NCBI GenBank assembly: GCA_945952045.1
Contig: CAMFHE010000009.1
Span: 62,001-126,000, forward strand
Source: an uncultured Rhizobium sp.
GTDB taxonomy: Bacteria > Pseudomonadota > Alphaproteobacteria > Rhizobiales > Rhizobiaceae
DNA: 64,000 bases
Direction: 5' to 3'
A program made the translations under genes and the position numbers. Shown here one piece after another: positions 1 to 9,692 of this stretch (within the stretch, counting starts at the first letter, position 1; each line of letters begins with the position of its first letter). Below the pieces are notes generated by a model. That model worked only from the letters and a program-made list of their open reading frames with translations, ran no database searches and was not told where the DNA came from.

Positions 1-1042
<1,042 letters not shown>

Positions 1043-1065
1043 AAATCTTCCTCCCAGAAGAAAAG

Positions 1066-1086
1066 ATGAGCATTCGCTTTGCTCAT
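1066..1086. promoter_or_regulatory. Inverted repeat ATGAGCA-N7-TGCTCAT, putative SorC operator 1
   Basis: A perfect 7-bp inverted repeat with a 7-nt spacer lies 24 bp upstream of the binding-protein start codon. It shares the TGAGCA/TGCTCA core with the longer repeat at 1179-1205. Its position just upstream of the ribosome site suggests a repressor site close to the promoter. Inferred from symmetry and context. Confidence 0.5.
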
Positions 1087-1178
1087 GGGCATTTACTCAC
1101 AACATGATGCAACAAGTCAACCCGGATTCCGTGCTGCAATGCCGAAGGCACAACCCAGCGCCTTGAAAACAAATCGAT

Positions 1179-1205
1179 ATTTTTGCTCAGGTGTTGAGCA
1201 AAAAT
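1179..1205. promoter_or_regulatory. 11-bp perfect inverted repeat ATTTTTGCTCA-N5-TGAGCAAAAAT, putative SorC operator 2
   Basis: Two perfect 11-bp arms are separated by GGTGT. The repeat spans the stop codon of the SorC-type regulator and lies about 140 bp upstream of the binding-protein gene. The same TTGCTCA/TGAGCAA half-site recurs at 1066-1086, so a pair of sites for one dimeric or tetrameric regulator is likely. It could also fold as a hairpin at the end of the regulator mRNA, but no U-tract follows. Confidence 0.55.
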
Positions 1206-2140
1206 TCGGCGGTTGCCTCGTCGGTAATCACACCGTTCAGCAAACCGCCCTTCAGAGCGCCCGCGATCGCCCGTGATTTGCGTTTTCCCATGGCGATCCC
1301 GATGACCATCGACGTCTGGCGCGACGGGATCGGAACGCTCGCCACCCGCTCGTTGACGGGGTCGTCGAGCAACCGCCCCTCGCCATCGAAAATCCAGCCG
1401 CAGATCTCGCCGGCCGCCCCGGAAGCCATCAGCTTTTCCATCTCCTCGGCCGCCAGAAAACCGTCGACGCAAAGCGGCGCGTCCGGACCGAGCTCACCGA
1501 CGCCGACGAAAGTGACGTCGGCCTGGGCGCCGAGCGCCAGCGTCGAGCGCACCAGCGCCTGCTGGTGCAGAAGCTCGCGCTCTTCCGACGACGAAACCAG
1601 AACCGGCAGCGGCATCGGAAAATGCCGCGCCTTGATCGCATCCGCCATGGAGAAGACGACGTTGTAATAGGCGGCCGACCCGTCCGGGCCGATATTGCCG
1701 GTGAGCGACACCACGCGGTGCTGCGGACAATCGAGCGCCGGCAGCTGGTCTACGGCGGCCTTCAACGTGCGGCCGGTGCCGATGGCAAGCACGATCGGAT
1801 CGGATTTTTTCAGCCAGCGTTCGATTTCGGCGGCTCCCGCCTCGGCGATGCCGACCGTGGTCGAACTCGATGCCGGATCGCTCGGCACGATATCGACGTA
1901 TTTGAGGCCGTATTTGCGTGTCAGATCGCGCCCAAGCTCCAGGCAGGCGGCAATCGGGTGATCGAGCCGCACCTTGATCAGCCGTTCGGCGACGGCGAGC
2001 GAGACCAGACGCTGGGCGGATTGGCGCGAAATACCCATAGCGGCGGCAATTTCGTCCTGCGTGCGGCCCGCGACATAATAGAGCCAGCCGGCGCGCGCCG
2101 CATCGTCAAGCCGCCCACCCAGTTCCGACCGTTTCGCCAT
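1187..2140 (-). CDS. SorC/DeoR-type sugar-binding transcriptional regulator
   Basis: 317-residue regulator of the SorC family. An N-terminal helix-turn-helix (about residues 25-51, GRTQDEIAAAMGISRQSAQR) is followed by the large C-terminal sugar-phosphate-sensing domain, with GTGRTL, VSLTGNIGPDGSA and a late GKRKSRAIAGAL block as in SorC/DeoR effector domains. The ATG at 2140 is chosen because GGGGGGA lies 3-5 nt upstream; the frame stays open to 2185 but the extra residues look unstructured. It is transcribed toward the polyol-binding-protein gene on the same strand and probably controls it, in the manner of SmoC. Two matching inverted repeats lie between the genes. The effector is unknown. 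Confidence 0.85.
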   Translation of the reverse strand: MAKRSELGGRLDDAARAGWLYYVAGRTQDEIAAAMGISRQSAQRLVSLAVAERLIKVRLDHPIAACLELGRDLTRKYGLKYVDIVPSDPASSSTTVGIAEAGAAEIERWLKKSDPIVLAIGTGRTLKAAVDQLPALDCPQHRVVSLTGNIGPDGSAAYYNVVFSMADAIKARHFPMPLPVLVSSSEERELLHQQALVRSTLALGAQADVTFVGVGELGPDAPLCVDGFLAAEEMEKLMASGAAGEICGWIFDGEGRLLDDPVNERVASVPIPSRQTSMVIGIAMGKRKSRAIAGALKGGLLNGVITDEATAEFLLNT

Positions 2141-2237
2141 GTTCCCCCCGCCCATGCCATTTTTGTTTCCTTGCCGCATCTTCATGCTTTGCGGTCAAAT
2201 GCGCAACGGGTGGGCGGATCTTTCCGTTACGAATGCG

Positions 2238-3749
2238 TCAGCCCCGGCGAACCGGGCCTGATTCCGTCAATTCGGTCATCGCCAGCGTCTGGTCGAGATG
2301 GCGGGCGCGCAAACCCAGGAGCTTTTCGGCATAGGCGAGCCGCACCGGCAGATAGGCGGGTTCGGCGGCGACATTGCGCAATTCCTGCGGATCGGCCCGC
2401 AGATCGAAGAGCAGCGGCGTCAGGCCGGCGAAATGCACGTATTTGAAGTCGGCATCGCGCAGGACGGAAAGATTGCAGGCATTCGACGGCAGGCCGAAAT
2501 GCGCCTCCGCCGCGCCATGGGCGATGTCGCGGAAATCAAACTCCCAGAAAGCGGCATCGCGCCATTTTTCCGGTTCCATGCCCCGAAGGAAAGGCATGAG
2601 GGAGCTGCCGTCGATGGCGTTGCGCAACGGCGAGCCGAGCCTTTCGGCAAGGGTTGCGAGGATATCGGCCGCACTCGTGAACCGCTCGACCATGCCGCCG
2701 GCTCCGTCACGATGTCTGGGATCGCGAATGACGAGCGGAATGTGATAGGAGCCGTCGAAAAAGCCGCTCTTGCCGAAGGACCAGTGATCGCCTGCCATTT
2801 CGGCATGATCGGAGGTAAAAACGATGATCGTATCGTCCCAGGCGCCCCGTTGTTTCAGCGCCTGCCAGATGCGGCCGAGCTGGGCATCGACCTCGGTGAC
2901 CATCCCGTAATAGACCGCCCGCAGCGTGGCGATCTCGTCCGCGCTCCAGTCGCCGACACCTCCCTTCGCGCCATGCACGAAGCTGCCCTTCGACTGGCGG
3001 GCGAGATCATAGGCGAGATAGGGATGCATCGCCGCCTCGGCCGTCCGGTCGCTTGCGCGGACAAACGCCTCCGGCCCCGGGGGCGCGTACATATCGTTAT
3101 ACGGCGCCGGCACGACAAAGGGCGGATGCGGACGCAGGAAGGAAACATGCGCGAACCAGGGCGCATCCTGCTCTCCGAGCCAGCGGATGAATTCGCCTGC
3201 CAGAAACGCCGTCTGCGTCTCCTCCGCCGAATAGGCAGGTGCTGCGCGATTGACTTCGGGCAAGTCGCCGGTTGGATGATGGACATCGCGTGTCGTCGCG
3301 TTCTCGTGGCCGCGGGCGCGCAACCAGGAGAGCCATTGCCTTTCATGTTCGGGCAGCAATTGCCGGGTGGTGAAGCCGGGCAGCACGCCTTCATAGGTCT
3401 TCAGATGCGGATCGTTGCCGGCAAGCATGCGCGGATCGGGGGCCGTATCCGTATAACCGAACAGGGTCGGATCGTAGCCGACGCGGCGCGCCATCAGCGC
3501 CACATTGTCAAAGCGGGCATCGAGCGGCGAACCGTTGCGGCAGACGCGGTGGTTCATCTGGTAAAGGCCGGTATAGAGGCTGGCGCGCGCCGGCGAACAG
3601 GGTGCTGCCCCGGCATAGTGCCTCCGAAACAGCACGCCCTCGGCCGCCAATGCATCGACGGCGGGCGTCCTGACGACCGGATGACCGGCAGCGGACAGGC
3701 AATCGCCGCGCCACTGGTCGGCGGTAACGAGGAGGATGTTCGGCTTCAT
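2238..3749 (-). CDS. Formylglycine-dependent sulfatase / phosphonate monoester hydrolase-like enzyme
   Basis: 503-residue member of the alkaline phosphatase/sulfatase superfamily. The N-terminal metal site (NILLVTADQWRGD), the formylglycine signature CSPAR at residues 51-55 (Cys51 would be converted to formylglycine) and the metal-binding block FTSDHAEMAGDH are all visible. The segment after the signature (TGLYQMNHRVCRNGSPLD, then GYDPTLFGYTDTAPDPR) closely resembles rhizobial phosphonate monoester hydrolases such as PehA, so phosphonate or phosphodiester substrates are as likely as sulfate esters. No signal peptide is seen, so it is probably cytoplasmic. The ATG at 3749 has GGAG about 8 nt upstream and is preferred over a TTG at 3764. 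It is divergent from the MerR-XRE-cupin regulator, which might control it. Confidence 0.85.
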   Translation of the reverse strand: MKPNILLVTADQWRGDCLSAAGHPVVRTPAVDALAAEGVLFRRHYAGAAPCSPARASLYTGLYQMNHRVCRNGSPLDARFDNVALMARRVGYDPTLFGYTDTAPDPRMLAGNDPHLKTYEGVLPGFTTRQLLPEHERQWLSWLRARGHENATTRDVHHPTGDLPEVNRAAPAYSAEETQTAFLAGEFIRWLGEQDAPWFAHVSFLRPHPPFVVPAPYNDMYAPPGPEAFVRASDRTAEAAMHPYLAYDLARQSKGSFVHGAKGGVGDWSADEIATLRAVYYGMVTEVDAQLGRIWQALKQRGAWDDTIIVFTSDHAEMAGDHWSFGKSGFFDGSYHIPLVIRDPRHRDGAGGMVERFTSAADILATLAERLGSPLRNAIDGSSLMPFLRGMEPEKWRDAAFWEFDFRDIAHGAAEAHFGLPSNACNLSVLRDADFKYVHFAGLTPLLFDLRADPQELRNVAAEPAYLPVRLAYAEKLLGLRARHLDQTLAMTELTESGPVRRG

Positions 3750-3930
3750 GGAAGGCTCCGGCAACTGGCTATCGCGCAGTCGAACCGCGATCGTGGCCGG
3801 AAGTCAAATCGACCGCCTTGACTGTCCACAAGGCCTTTGCATTTCGGCAAGCCGGCGTTTTCTTTTGACGCGCCGCCCATTCGCGCTACAAGCGTGAGTG
3901 ACGGTTTTACGAACGGGGTGCAAGGCAGGC

Positions 3931-4755
3931 ATGAGGGACGGCCCGGCGATACGCTACAAAGTGGCCGAAGCGGCACGGCTTGCGGGCGTTTCCGCCTCGA
4001 CGCTGCGGCTCTGGGAAAGCCAGGGCCTCGTCATTCCGCATCGCTCCGAAACCGGCCACCGGCAATATAGCGGCGAGGACGTGGCGCGGCTGAAGCGCAT
4101 CGCCTGGCTGCGCAGCGAGCGCGGCCTCAACCCCGCCGCCATCCGCGCTGCACTCGATGCCGAAGACCACGCCCCGAAAGCGGAAGCTGCCGCCTTCGAG
4201 GCCGATGCGGCCACGCAAGGCCTGGGGCGCAAGCTGCGGGCGCTGCGCCACGGGCTCAACAAGACGCTGGAGGACGTTGCCAGCGATGTCGGCGTCGCGG
4301 CCTCGGTGCTGTCGACGCTGGAGCGGACCTCGCAAGGGGTCACCTTCAAGGTGCTGCACGATCTCGCCGCCTATTACGGCACCACTGTTTCGCGCCTGTC
4401 GGGCGAGGACACCGAAGACAGCCGCGAACTGGTGCGCAACGGTGACTGGCGCGTCTGGCCGGCGACCTCGCCGGGCGTCACCGTCCAGCTTCTCGCCGAA
4501 GGCCAACTGATGATGGATTGTCATCGTTTCGTGCTGGCGCCGGGTGCGGCCAGCGAAGGCGCCTACAAGCATGAGGGCGAGGAATTCGTGCATGTGCTGG
4601 CAGGCCGCGTCGAAATGGTGCTCGACGGCGACCAGTTCTTCGATCTCGGCCCGGGCGATTCGCTCTATTTCGCCAGCCACCGCCACCATTCCTGGCGCAA
4701 TGCCCATGACGGCGAAACCGTGCTCCTGTGGATCAACACGCCGCCGACATTCTGA
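3931..4755 (+). CDS. MerR-XRE-cupin three-domain transcriptional regulator
   Basis: 274-residue protein with two different DNA-binding domains and a sensor domain. Residues 7-75 form a MerR-type winged helix (YKVAEAARLAGVSASTLRLW, then GHRQYSGEDVARLKRIAWL). Residues 100-157 form an XRE/lambda-repressor helix-turn-helix (KTLEDVASDVGVAASVLSTLE). Residues about 195-268 form a cupin barrel (KHEGEEFVHVLAGRVEMV, GDSLYFASHRHHSW) with His and Glu residues suited to metal or ligand binding. XRE-cupin regulators are common; an added MerR head is less usual. The ATG at 3931 follows AAGGCAGG; a GTG at 3898 is the alternative. It is divergent from the sulfatase and convergent with the EamA exporter, 14 bp away. 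The ligand is unknown. Confidence 0.85.
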   Translation: MRDGPAIRYKVAEAARLAGVSASTLRLWESQGLVIPHRSETGHRQYSGEDVARLKRIAWLRSERGLNPAAIRAALDAEDHAPKAEAAAFEADAATQGLGRKLRALRHGLNKTLEDVASDVGVAASVLSTLERTSQGVTFKVLHDLAAYYGTTVSRLSGEDTEDSRELVRNGDWRVWPATSPGVTVQLLAEGQLMMDCHRFVLAPGAASEGAYKHEGEEFVHVLAGRVEMVLDGDQFFDLGPGDSLYFASHRHHSWRNAHDGETVLLWINTPPTF

Positions 4756-4769
4756 TCCGGGCGGTGCGC

Positions 4770-5660
4770 TCAGGCGGCGACAGGGGCTCGATTGCGGCGC
4801 ATTTCGGCCCAGATATGGCCGAACAGCGCGGCGAGCACGATCGGGCCGCCGATCAAAGTCGCCTGCGAAGGCACTTCGTTGATGAACAGCCAGACCCAGA
4901 GCGGGGTGATCGGCACTTCCAGCGCCGTCAGCAGACTGGCATCGGCGGCCGGCACCCAGCGCGAGCCGAAGGTGTAAAGGATGAGGCCGAGCGCATTCTG
5001 AACGACGGCGAAAAGGATGATCAGCCCGACATCATGGCCGGCGAGCGCCAAGGGCGCGGCGAACCAGACGGTGGTCAGCGAACAGAGCCAGGCTGAAAAC
5101 ATCATCGCCGGCAGCATATGGACGTCGCGATGCTTGCGCATCACAGTAGCGAACAGCGCGCTGATCACCGTCATCGCCACCGCCAGCCCCTTGCCGAGCA
5201 AGCTGTTCTCGCCGGAGCTTCCGGCGTCCGACAGCATGACGACGACGCCGGCCAGAGCCACCGACGCGGCGATCAGCGTCGCCCGGCTCGGCCGCTCGCC
5301 AATGGTCAGGAAGGCGATGCCGGCGGTGACGAAAGGCAGCGTCGCATAAATCACCATCGCATCGGCGACACTGGTATAATAGATCGCACCAAGCCCGGTG
5401 ATCATGCCGCCTGCCGAGAGCACCGTCGCCCAAAGGGTCGACCAGCGCATGGCAAGCAGGATGCTCCAGGCCCGCCGACGCTCGAGATAGAGGAAAAACA
5501 GCCCGACGGCCGTTCCCGAAAAAACCCCGCGCACGCAGATGATGGTCATCAGATCGGCATCGATGCTGCGCATGAACAGGCCGGAAAACGACCAGGCGAG
5601 CGCCGACAGCGAGACATAGAGCACGCCAAGCCGATATTGCCTCTGTTCCGCCAGGGTCAT
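4770..5660 (-). CDS. EamA/DMT-family inner-membrane transporter
   Basis: 296-residue drug/metabolite transporter superfamily protein with about ten hydrophobic segments in two EamA halves. It begins with a cytoplasmic tail and helix LGVLYVSLSALAWSFSG, and the conserved C-terminal helix region PITPLWVWLFINEVPS matches the family pattern. Such proteins export amino acids, metabolites or drugs by antiport, and the substrate cannot be read from the sequence. The gene ends 14 bp from the convergent MerR-XRE-cupin gene. The ATG at 5660 is used; its ribosome site is weak. Confidence is high for the family and low for the role. Confidence 0.85.
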   Translation of the reverse strand: MTLAEQRQYRLGVLYVSLSALAWSFSGLFMRSIDADLMTIICVRGVFSGTAVGLFFLYLERRRAWSILLAMRWSTLWATVLSAGGMITGLGAIYYTSVADAMVIYATLPFVTAGIAFLTIGERPSRATLIAASVALAGVVVMLSDAGSSGENSLLGKGLAVAMTVISALFATVMRKHRDVHMLPAMMFSAWLCSLTTVWFAAPLALAGHDVGLIILFAVVQNALGLILYTFGSRWVPAADASLLTALEVPITPLWVWLFINEVPSQATLIGGPIVLAALFGHIWAEMRRNRAPVAA

Positions 5661-5840
5661 CGCGAATCGTCCGGAAATTGATAGCCAATCATTTGAAGGT
5701 TGAAGTTCGTATCGCTGCGCGCAGTCGGCGACAAGCGGTCGACACCGTCAAACCGGCCACTACCGGAAGATTATTTTTTAAGACACCGCAAGGACATGCC
5801 GCTTGTCCCCGCGGCTGGCCATTTCCGCAGACAATTGCCC

Positions 5841-6455
5841 TTATCGATAGCTTTTGAACAGGTTTTCGACTTCCGCGATCTCGTTCGGCCTGAGATCATG
5901 ACCGCCGGGATGCCAGGCGAGCGTGACATCCGCCCGCTGCGCCGTGAAATAATCGGCCAGCGCGCGCGTCAGCGCCGGCGGGCAAATGGGATCGCGCTCG
6001 CCGGCGGTGATCAGCACCGCGCGGTCGGCAAGGTCCGGATTGTCGGCCGGCTGGAACGGGATGAGCGGATGCAACAGCGCCGCCGCATCGAACAATCCGC
6101 GCTCGATCAACAGATTGGCGAGAATGTTCGCGCCGTTCGAAAAGCCAAGGCCAAGCACTGCGCCCGCCTGATGCTCCTGCTTCTGCGCAGCAACGAAATC
6201 GGCCATCTTGACGGTGGCGCGCGCCAGATCGGCCATGTCGTAGACGCCCTCGCCAGTGCGGCGGAAGAAGCGGGCCGCGCCATATTCGGAGACGTCGCCA
6301 CGCGGCGATACGATGGTCGCCTCCGGCATCAGCCGGCTGGCGAAGTCGAAGAACTGGTTCTCGTCGCCGCCCGTGCCGTGGAAGGCGAACAGGATCGGCT
6401 TGCCGGGTGCACCGGGGCGGACCCGGTGCGTGTAGGTTTCAGTCTGTGTGGTCAT
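5841..6455 (-). CDS. Alpha/beta-hydrolase, phospholipase/carboxylesterase type (MhqD-like)
   Basis: 204-residue cytoplasmic serine hydrolase. The oxyanion region LFAFHGTGGDENQF (about 22-35), nucleophile motif GFSNG with Ser106, Asp155 (GERDPICPP) and His186 (HPGGHDL) give a complete catalytic triad. It follows the ring-cleaving dioxygenase gene after only 14 nt on the same strand. This pairing matches the mhqO-mhqD pairs known from quinone and azo-compound detoxification in Bacillus, where the hydrolase may act on ring-cleavage or adduct products. The ATG at 6455 is chosen because AGAGG lies 9 nt upstream; an ATG at 6464 directly abuts that site. The exact substrate is inferred. Confidence 0.82.
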   Translation of the reverse strand: MTTQTETYTHRVRPGAPGKPILFAFHGTGGDENQFFDFASRLMPEATIVSPRGDVSEYGAARFFRRTGEGVYDMADLARATVKMADFVAAQKQEHQAGAVLGLGFSNGANILANLLIERGLFDAAALLHPLIPFQPADNPDLADRAVLITAGERDPICPPALTRALADYFTAQRADVTLAWHPGGHDLRPNEIAEVENLFKSYR

Positions 6456-6469
6456 TGCTTTCATCCTCT

Positions 6470-7402
6470 TCAACCTTCGAGCGGCTGCAGGTGCTGTTCA
6501 AGCAGGCCGCGCAGATGCGCGTGCTGGCTCGGCAGTTTCAGCGCTTCGCCCAGATGCGCCCGCTCCTCGTCCCGCTCAAACCCGGGCTCGTTGGTGGCGA
6601 TTTCGAACAGCACGCCGCCCGGCGTGCGGAAATAGATCGCCCAGAAATAATCGCGGTCGATGACCGGCGTCACCTGGTAACCGGTCTCCATCAGCGCCTT
6701 GCGGACCTCCAGCTGCTTCTCCCGGTTCTCGACTGCGAATGCGACGTGATGAACCGAGCCGGCGCCAAGGGCGGCATGGGAAATGCCGGGCAGCGTTTCG
6801 AGATCGATCGTATGGGCATCGTTGCCGCCGGGCACGATCATGCGGGTGACGCCGTTGCGGGTTTCCAGCGGCTGATAGCCCATGAAGCCGAGAAGCTCCT
6901 TGGTCGCCCCTTCGTCGCGCAGCCGCAAGGCGACGGAATGGAAGCCGCGGATCGCATGGTCGCCATCGATGCCGCCGCCCGTCCAGGGCGCACGATTATC
7001 GTCAGCCACTTCGACCAGCGCAAACCCGTCGCCGTCGGGACCGGCGAAATGCAGGCGCTTCTCGCCAAAGGCCTCGTCAGCCTTCATGCCGTCGACGCCA
7101 ACGCCGGAAAGGCGATCCTGCCAGAATCCCAGTGAACCCTTCGGCACCGAAAACAGTGTGGTTCCAACCTCGCCCGTGCCCGGACGGCCGCGGCCGATAT
7201 CGGGGAACGGGAAGTAGGTCATGACCGTGCCCGGCGTGCCGGTCTCGTCGCCGTAATAGAGGTGGTAGACGTCGGGCGCATCGAAATTGACGGTCTTCTT
7301 GACGCGGCGAAGGCCGAGCGTGTGGGTGAAGAACGCATTGTTGGAGCGGGCATCCGCAGCCATGGAGGTGACGTGATGCAGCCCTTTGATCTGGTCGATC
7401 AT
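6470..7402 (-). CDS. Ring-cleaving dioxygenase, glyoxalase superfamily (MhqO/LinE-like)
   Basis: 310-residue protein made of two vicinal-oxygen-chelate domains. Metal-ligand positions typical of the family are visible: His9/His10 (GLHHVT), His218/His219 (VHHVAFAV) and Glu267 (GGVLFEIATNEPGF). Family members (MhqO, LinE and relatives) are thought to cleave hydroquinone-type rings using Fe(II). The start at 7402 has AAGGGG 6 nt upstream. It forms a two-gene unit with the serine hydrolase downstream. The 190-bp upstream region carries an inverted repeat at 7532-7549 that could be a regulator site. No regulator gene is adjacent. Confidence 0.85.
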   Translation of the reverse strand: MIDQIKGLHHVTSMAADARSNNAFFTHTLGLRRVKKTVNFDAPDVYHLYYGDETGTPGTVMTYFPFPDIGRGRPGTGEVGTTLFSVPKGSLGFWQDRLSGVGVDGMKADEAFGEKRLHFAGPDGDGFALVEVADDNRAPWTGGGIDGDHAIRGFHSVALRLRDEGATKELLGFMGYQPLETRNGVTRMIVPGGNDAHTIDLETLPGISHAALGAGSVHHVAFAVENREKQLEVRKALMETGYQVTPVIDRDYFWAIYFRTPGGVLFEIATNEPGFERDEERAHLGEALKLPSQHAHLRGLLEQHLQPLEG

Positions 7403-7531
7403 GATAAGCCCCTTTCCGACCGAAAACGGTCGCTTTTGCCACGCAGTCTTGCCGGCAAGAAAGCGAAGCGCTTTTGCTCGAACTGCTCTGGGGCAGAAGA
7501 TGATGCGAAGGCGGCTTTTGCGCCAGTCTCG

Positions 7532-7549
7532 ACAATCTCTACGGATTGT
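7532..7549. promoter_or_regulatory. Inverted repeat ACAATC-N6-GATTGT upstream of the dioxygenase/hydrolase pair
   Basis: A perfect 6-bp inverted repeat with a 6-nt spacer, 130 bp upstream of the dioxygenase start; a further GACAATC occurs near 7564. The shape fits a dimeric MarR/LysR-type operator, which would suit a quinone-responsive operon. A repeat this short can arise by chance. Confidence 0.3.
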
Positions 7550-7593
7550 TCACTCGGCGTAGACAATCACGGCATGTCGTTCATGTTATGATA

Positions 7594-8298
7594 TCAGGCG
7601 TCGCCGTCCACGCGCTCCGGCAGGCGCCAGTCGACCGGCTCGCGGCCCTGCGCTTCCAGAAAGGCATTGGCCTTGGAAAAATGGTGATTGCCGAAAAAGC
7701 CGTTATGGGCGGAAAGCGGTGACGGATGCACGGATTTGAGCACCAGATGCCGCTTGGCATCGACAAACGCCGCCTTCTTCTGCGCATAGGAGCCCCAGAG
7801 CATGAAGACGACCGGATGCGGCTGCTCGTTGACGGCGCGGATGCCGGCGTCGGTAAAGCGTTCCCAGCCCTTGCCCTGATGGGCGGCGGCGCGCCCCTCC
7901 TCGACCGTAAGCACGCTGTTCAGCAACAAGACGCCCTGCCGCGCCCAGCTTTCGAGGAAACCATGGCGGGCGGGGGGAATACCGAGATCGGTCTCCAGCT
8001 CCTTGTAGATATTGACAAGCGACGGCGGGATGCGCACGCCGGGGCGAACGCTGAAGCAAAGCCCATGCGCCTGGCCGGCGCCGTGATAGGGATCCTGCCC
8101 GAGGATAACCACCCGCACCTGATAGAGCGGCGTCAGATCCATGGCCCGGAAATACTCGGCCCCGCGCGGAAAAATGTGTTTTCCCTTGGCCTTCTCTTCG
8201 ACCAGAAACGCGCGCAGATGCTGCATGTAGGGGCTGGAAAATTCGTCGCCGAGAGCGAGCTTCCAGCTTTCCTCCAGTTTCACCGCCGTTTCCGCCAT
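7594..8298 (-). CDS. ung: Uracil-DNA glycosylase, family 1
   Basis: 234-residue base-excision-repair enzyme that removes uracil from DNA. All family-1 motifs are present: water-activating GQDPYHG at residues 67-73 with Asp69, the uracil-binding [12 protein letters not shown] block, the [12 protein letters not shown] segment and the DNA-intercalation motif [10 protein letters not shown] with its His. Length is normal for the family. The gene stands alone, upstream of the dioxygenase pair on the same strand with a 190-bp gap. Start at ATG 8298. Confidence 0.97.
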   Translation of the reverse strand: MAETAVKLEESWKLALGDEFSSPYMQHLRAFLVEEKAKGKHIFPRGAEYFRAMDLTPLYQVRVVILGQDPYHGAGQAHGLCFSVRPGVRIPPSLVNIYKELETDLGIPPARHGFLESWARQGVLLLNSVLTVEEGRAAAHQGKGWERFTDAGIRAVNEQPHPVVFMLWGSYAQKKAAFVDAKRHLVLKSVHPSPLSAHNGFFGNHHFSKANAFLEAQGREPVDWRLPERVDGDA

Positions 8299-8414
8299 TG
8301 CTGCCTCCGCTGCGCCGTCATGGCGTTGATTGAGGGCGCTGGCGCGGGCGTGTCAAGGTGCTCGCGGCGGTTTCCCGAAAGCATCTTCATGTTTTGAGAC
8401 GCAAGCTCGCGCGC

Positions 8415-9458
8415 TCACGCCTTGCAGCTTGCGCCCTTCTTGCGGCGCGAGATGGCGTCGAGCAGAACCGGCAATTGCCCGCGATCGCCCTTTGCGGTCG
8501 GCTGGATGTTGAGCGGCTCGCTTTCCGGCCACCAGTCGCCGGCCGCCCAGTAGCTCCAGCCGATCCAGGCATCGCCATTGCGCTCCAGCTGGCGCAAAGC
8601 GTTCGACAGGGCGTTCAGGCAGGCCTTGTTGGCCGGCACGCCGATCTCGCCCAGAAATCCCTTTTTCCCCTGCTGGCGCAACCAGCCGGAGACATCGGCA
8701 ATCGCCTTCAGCCCGGCCGCCTCGCTATCGCAATCGCTGCCGCCGCCGGAAAAATCGTGATTGAGGTACTGGTGGAATTCATAGGCATAGTTGTTGGCCG
8801 GATCACGCACACCGCCCATGACATCGGCATTGACGCCGCTTGTGGTGGATTCGAACCAGCTCTGGCCGCCCGTGTGATTGGTCCCCGGCACGAGGATCAG
8901 GTTTTTCGCCCCGACCGCGCGGATTGCATTGATCGCCGCATTGGCCGCGTCGAGCCAGATACGCACGTCGATTTGGTTCGGCTCGTTCATCAGCCCGAAA
9001 TAGATACCCTTGTCGCCGTGGAATTCCGCCGCAAGCCGGCCCCAGAAACCGGCGAACGCGGAAACGGGCACACCCTTCGCCCCGATTTTCACGTCGTCAT
9101 AGGCGGCATAATTGTGCGGATCGAGAATGACGACCATGCCGCGCCCGCGCGCCAGCGCCACCGTCGCCTTCAGCCGTTGCAGCTCCGTGACATCGAGCGC
9201 CTCGTCGAGTTTCGGTTGCAGACGCTCCCATTTGAACGGCAGCCGGACGACCGTCATGCCCTTGGCGGCAAAATGATCGATCGTCTTCGCCGAGGGGTAG
9301 ATATAGTCCTTGCCGTAGACGCCACGCCCCTGGCCGAATTCCGCGCCCGCCAGGTTGACGCCCTGCAGGCAGGCGGCCATCGCGGTCGTCTCCAGGCTTG
9401 CGACGGCAATCCCCGTCGCAAGCAACAGGCTGACAGCCAAGCGCAGCGGAGAGGACAT
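8415..9458 (-). CDS. Secreted glycoside hydrolase family 5 enzyme (endoglucanase-like)
   Basis: 347-residue exported beta-glycanase. The start at ATG 9458 (AAGGG 9 nt upstream) gives a signal peptide of about 28 residues ending AMA-AC. The TIM-barrel markers of GH5 are present: VRLPFKWERLQP, the acid/base Glu159 in GLMNEPNQ, the HQYLNHD strand and the nucleophile Glu271 in FLGEIGVP. Family activity is hydrolysis of beta-1,4 or mixed-linkage glucans. Placed beside an exopolysaccharide locus, it more likely trims or releases the cell's own polymer than degrades plant cellulose, though both are possible. A second, diverged GH5 gene lies at 43590-44720, at the far end of the locus. Confidence 0.88.
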   Translation of the reverse strand: MSSPLRLAVSLLLATGIAVASLETTAMAACLQGVNLAGAEFGQGRGVYGKDYIYPSAKTIDHFAAKGMTVVRLPFKWERLQPKLDEALDVTELQRLKATVALARGRGMVVILDPHNYAAYDDVKIGAKGVPVSAFAGFWGRLAAEFHGDKGIYFGLMNEPNQIDVRIWLDAANAAINAIRAVGAKNLILVPGTNHTGGQSWFESTTSGVNADVMGGVRDPANNYAYEFHQYLNHDFSGGGSDCDSEAAGLKAIADVSGWLRQQGKKGFLGEIGVPANKACLNALSNALRQLERNGDAWIGWSYWAAGDWWPESEPLNIQPTAKGDRGQLPVLLDAISRRKKGASCKA

Positions 9459-9692
9459 GACAAAGACCCTTTCGTAGTGGCGAAACCCGCCCGAAACGTT
9501 GCAGCGCAACCGCACCTGGGCGCTTTCTATCATTGCGATTGCTAACGGCCCGCTAAGCCTGTTGCAAAACGCCGCGACCTGTGGTCAGCCGACAATCGAT
9601 CCATTTCGGCCCGGGGGACGAGACGCGGGATCGACCGATGTTCGGGGCCGGCTTGCCGTCGCCGAAATTATGCCCGGAATGACGCGCAGTCG

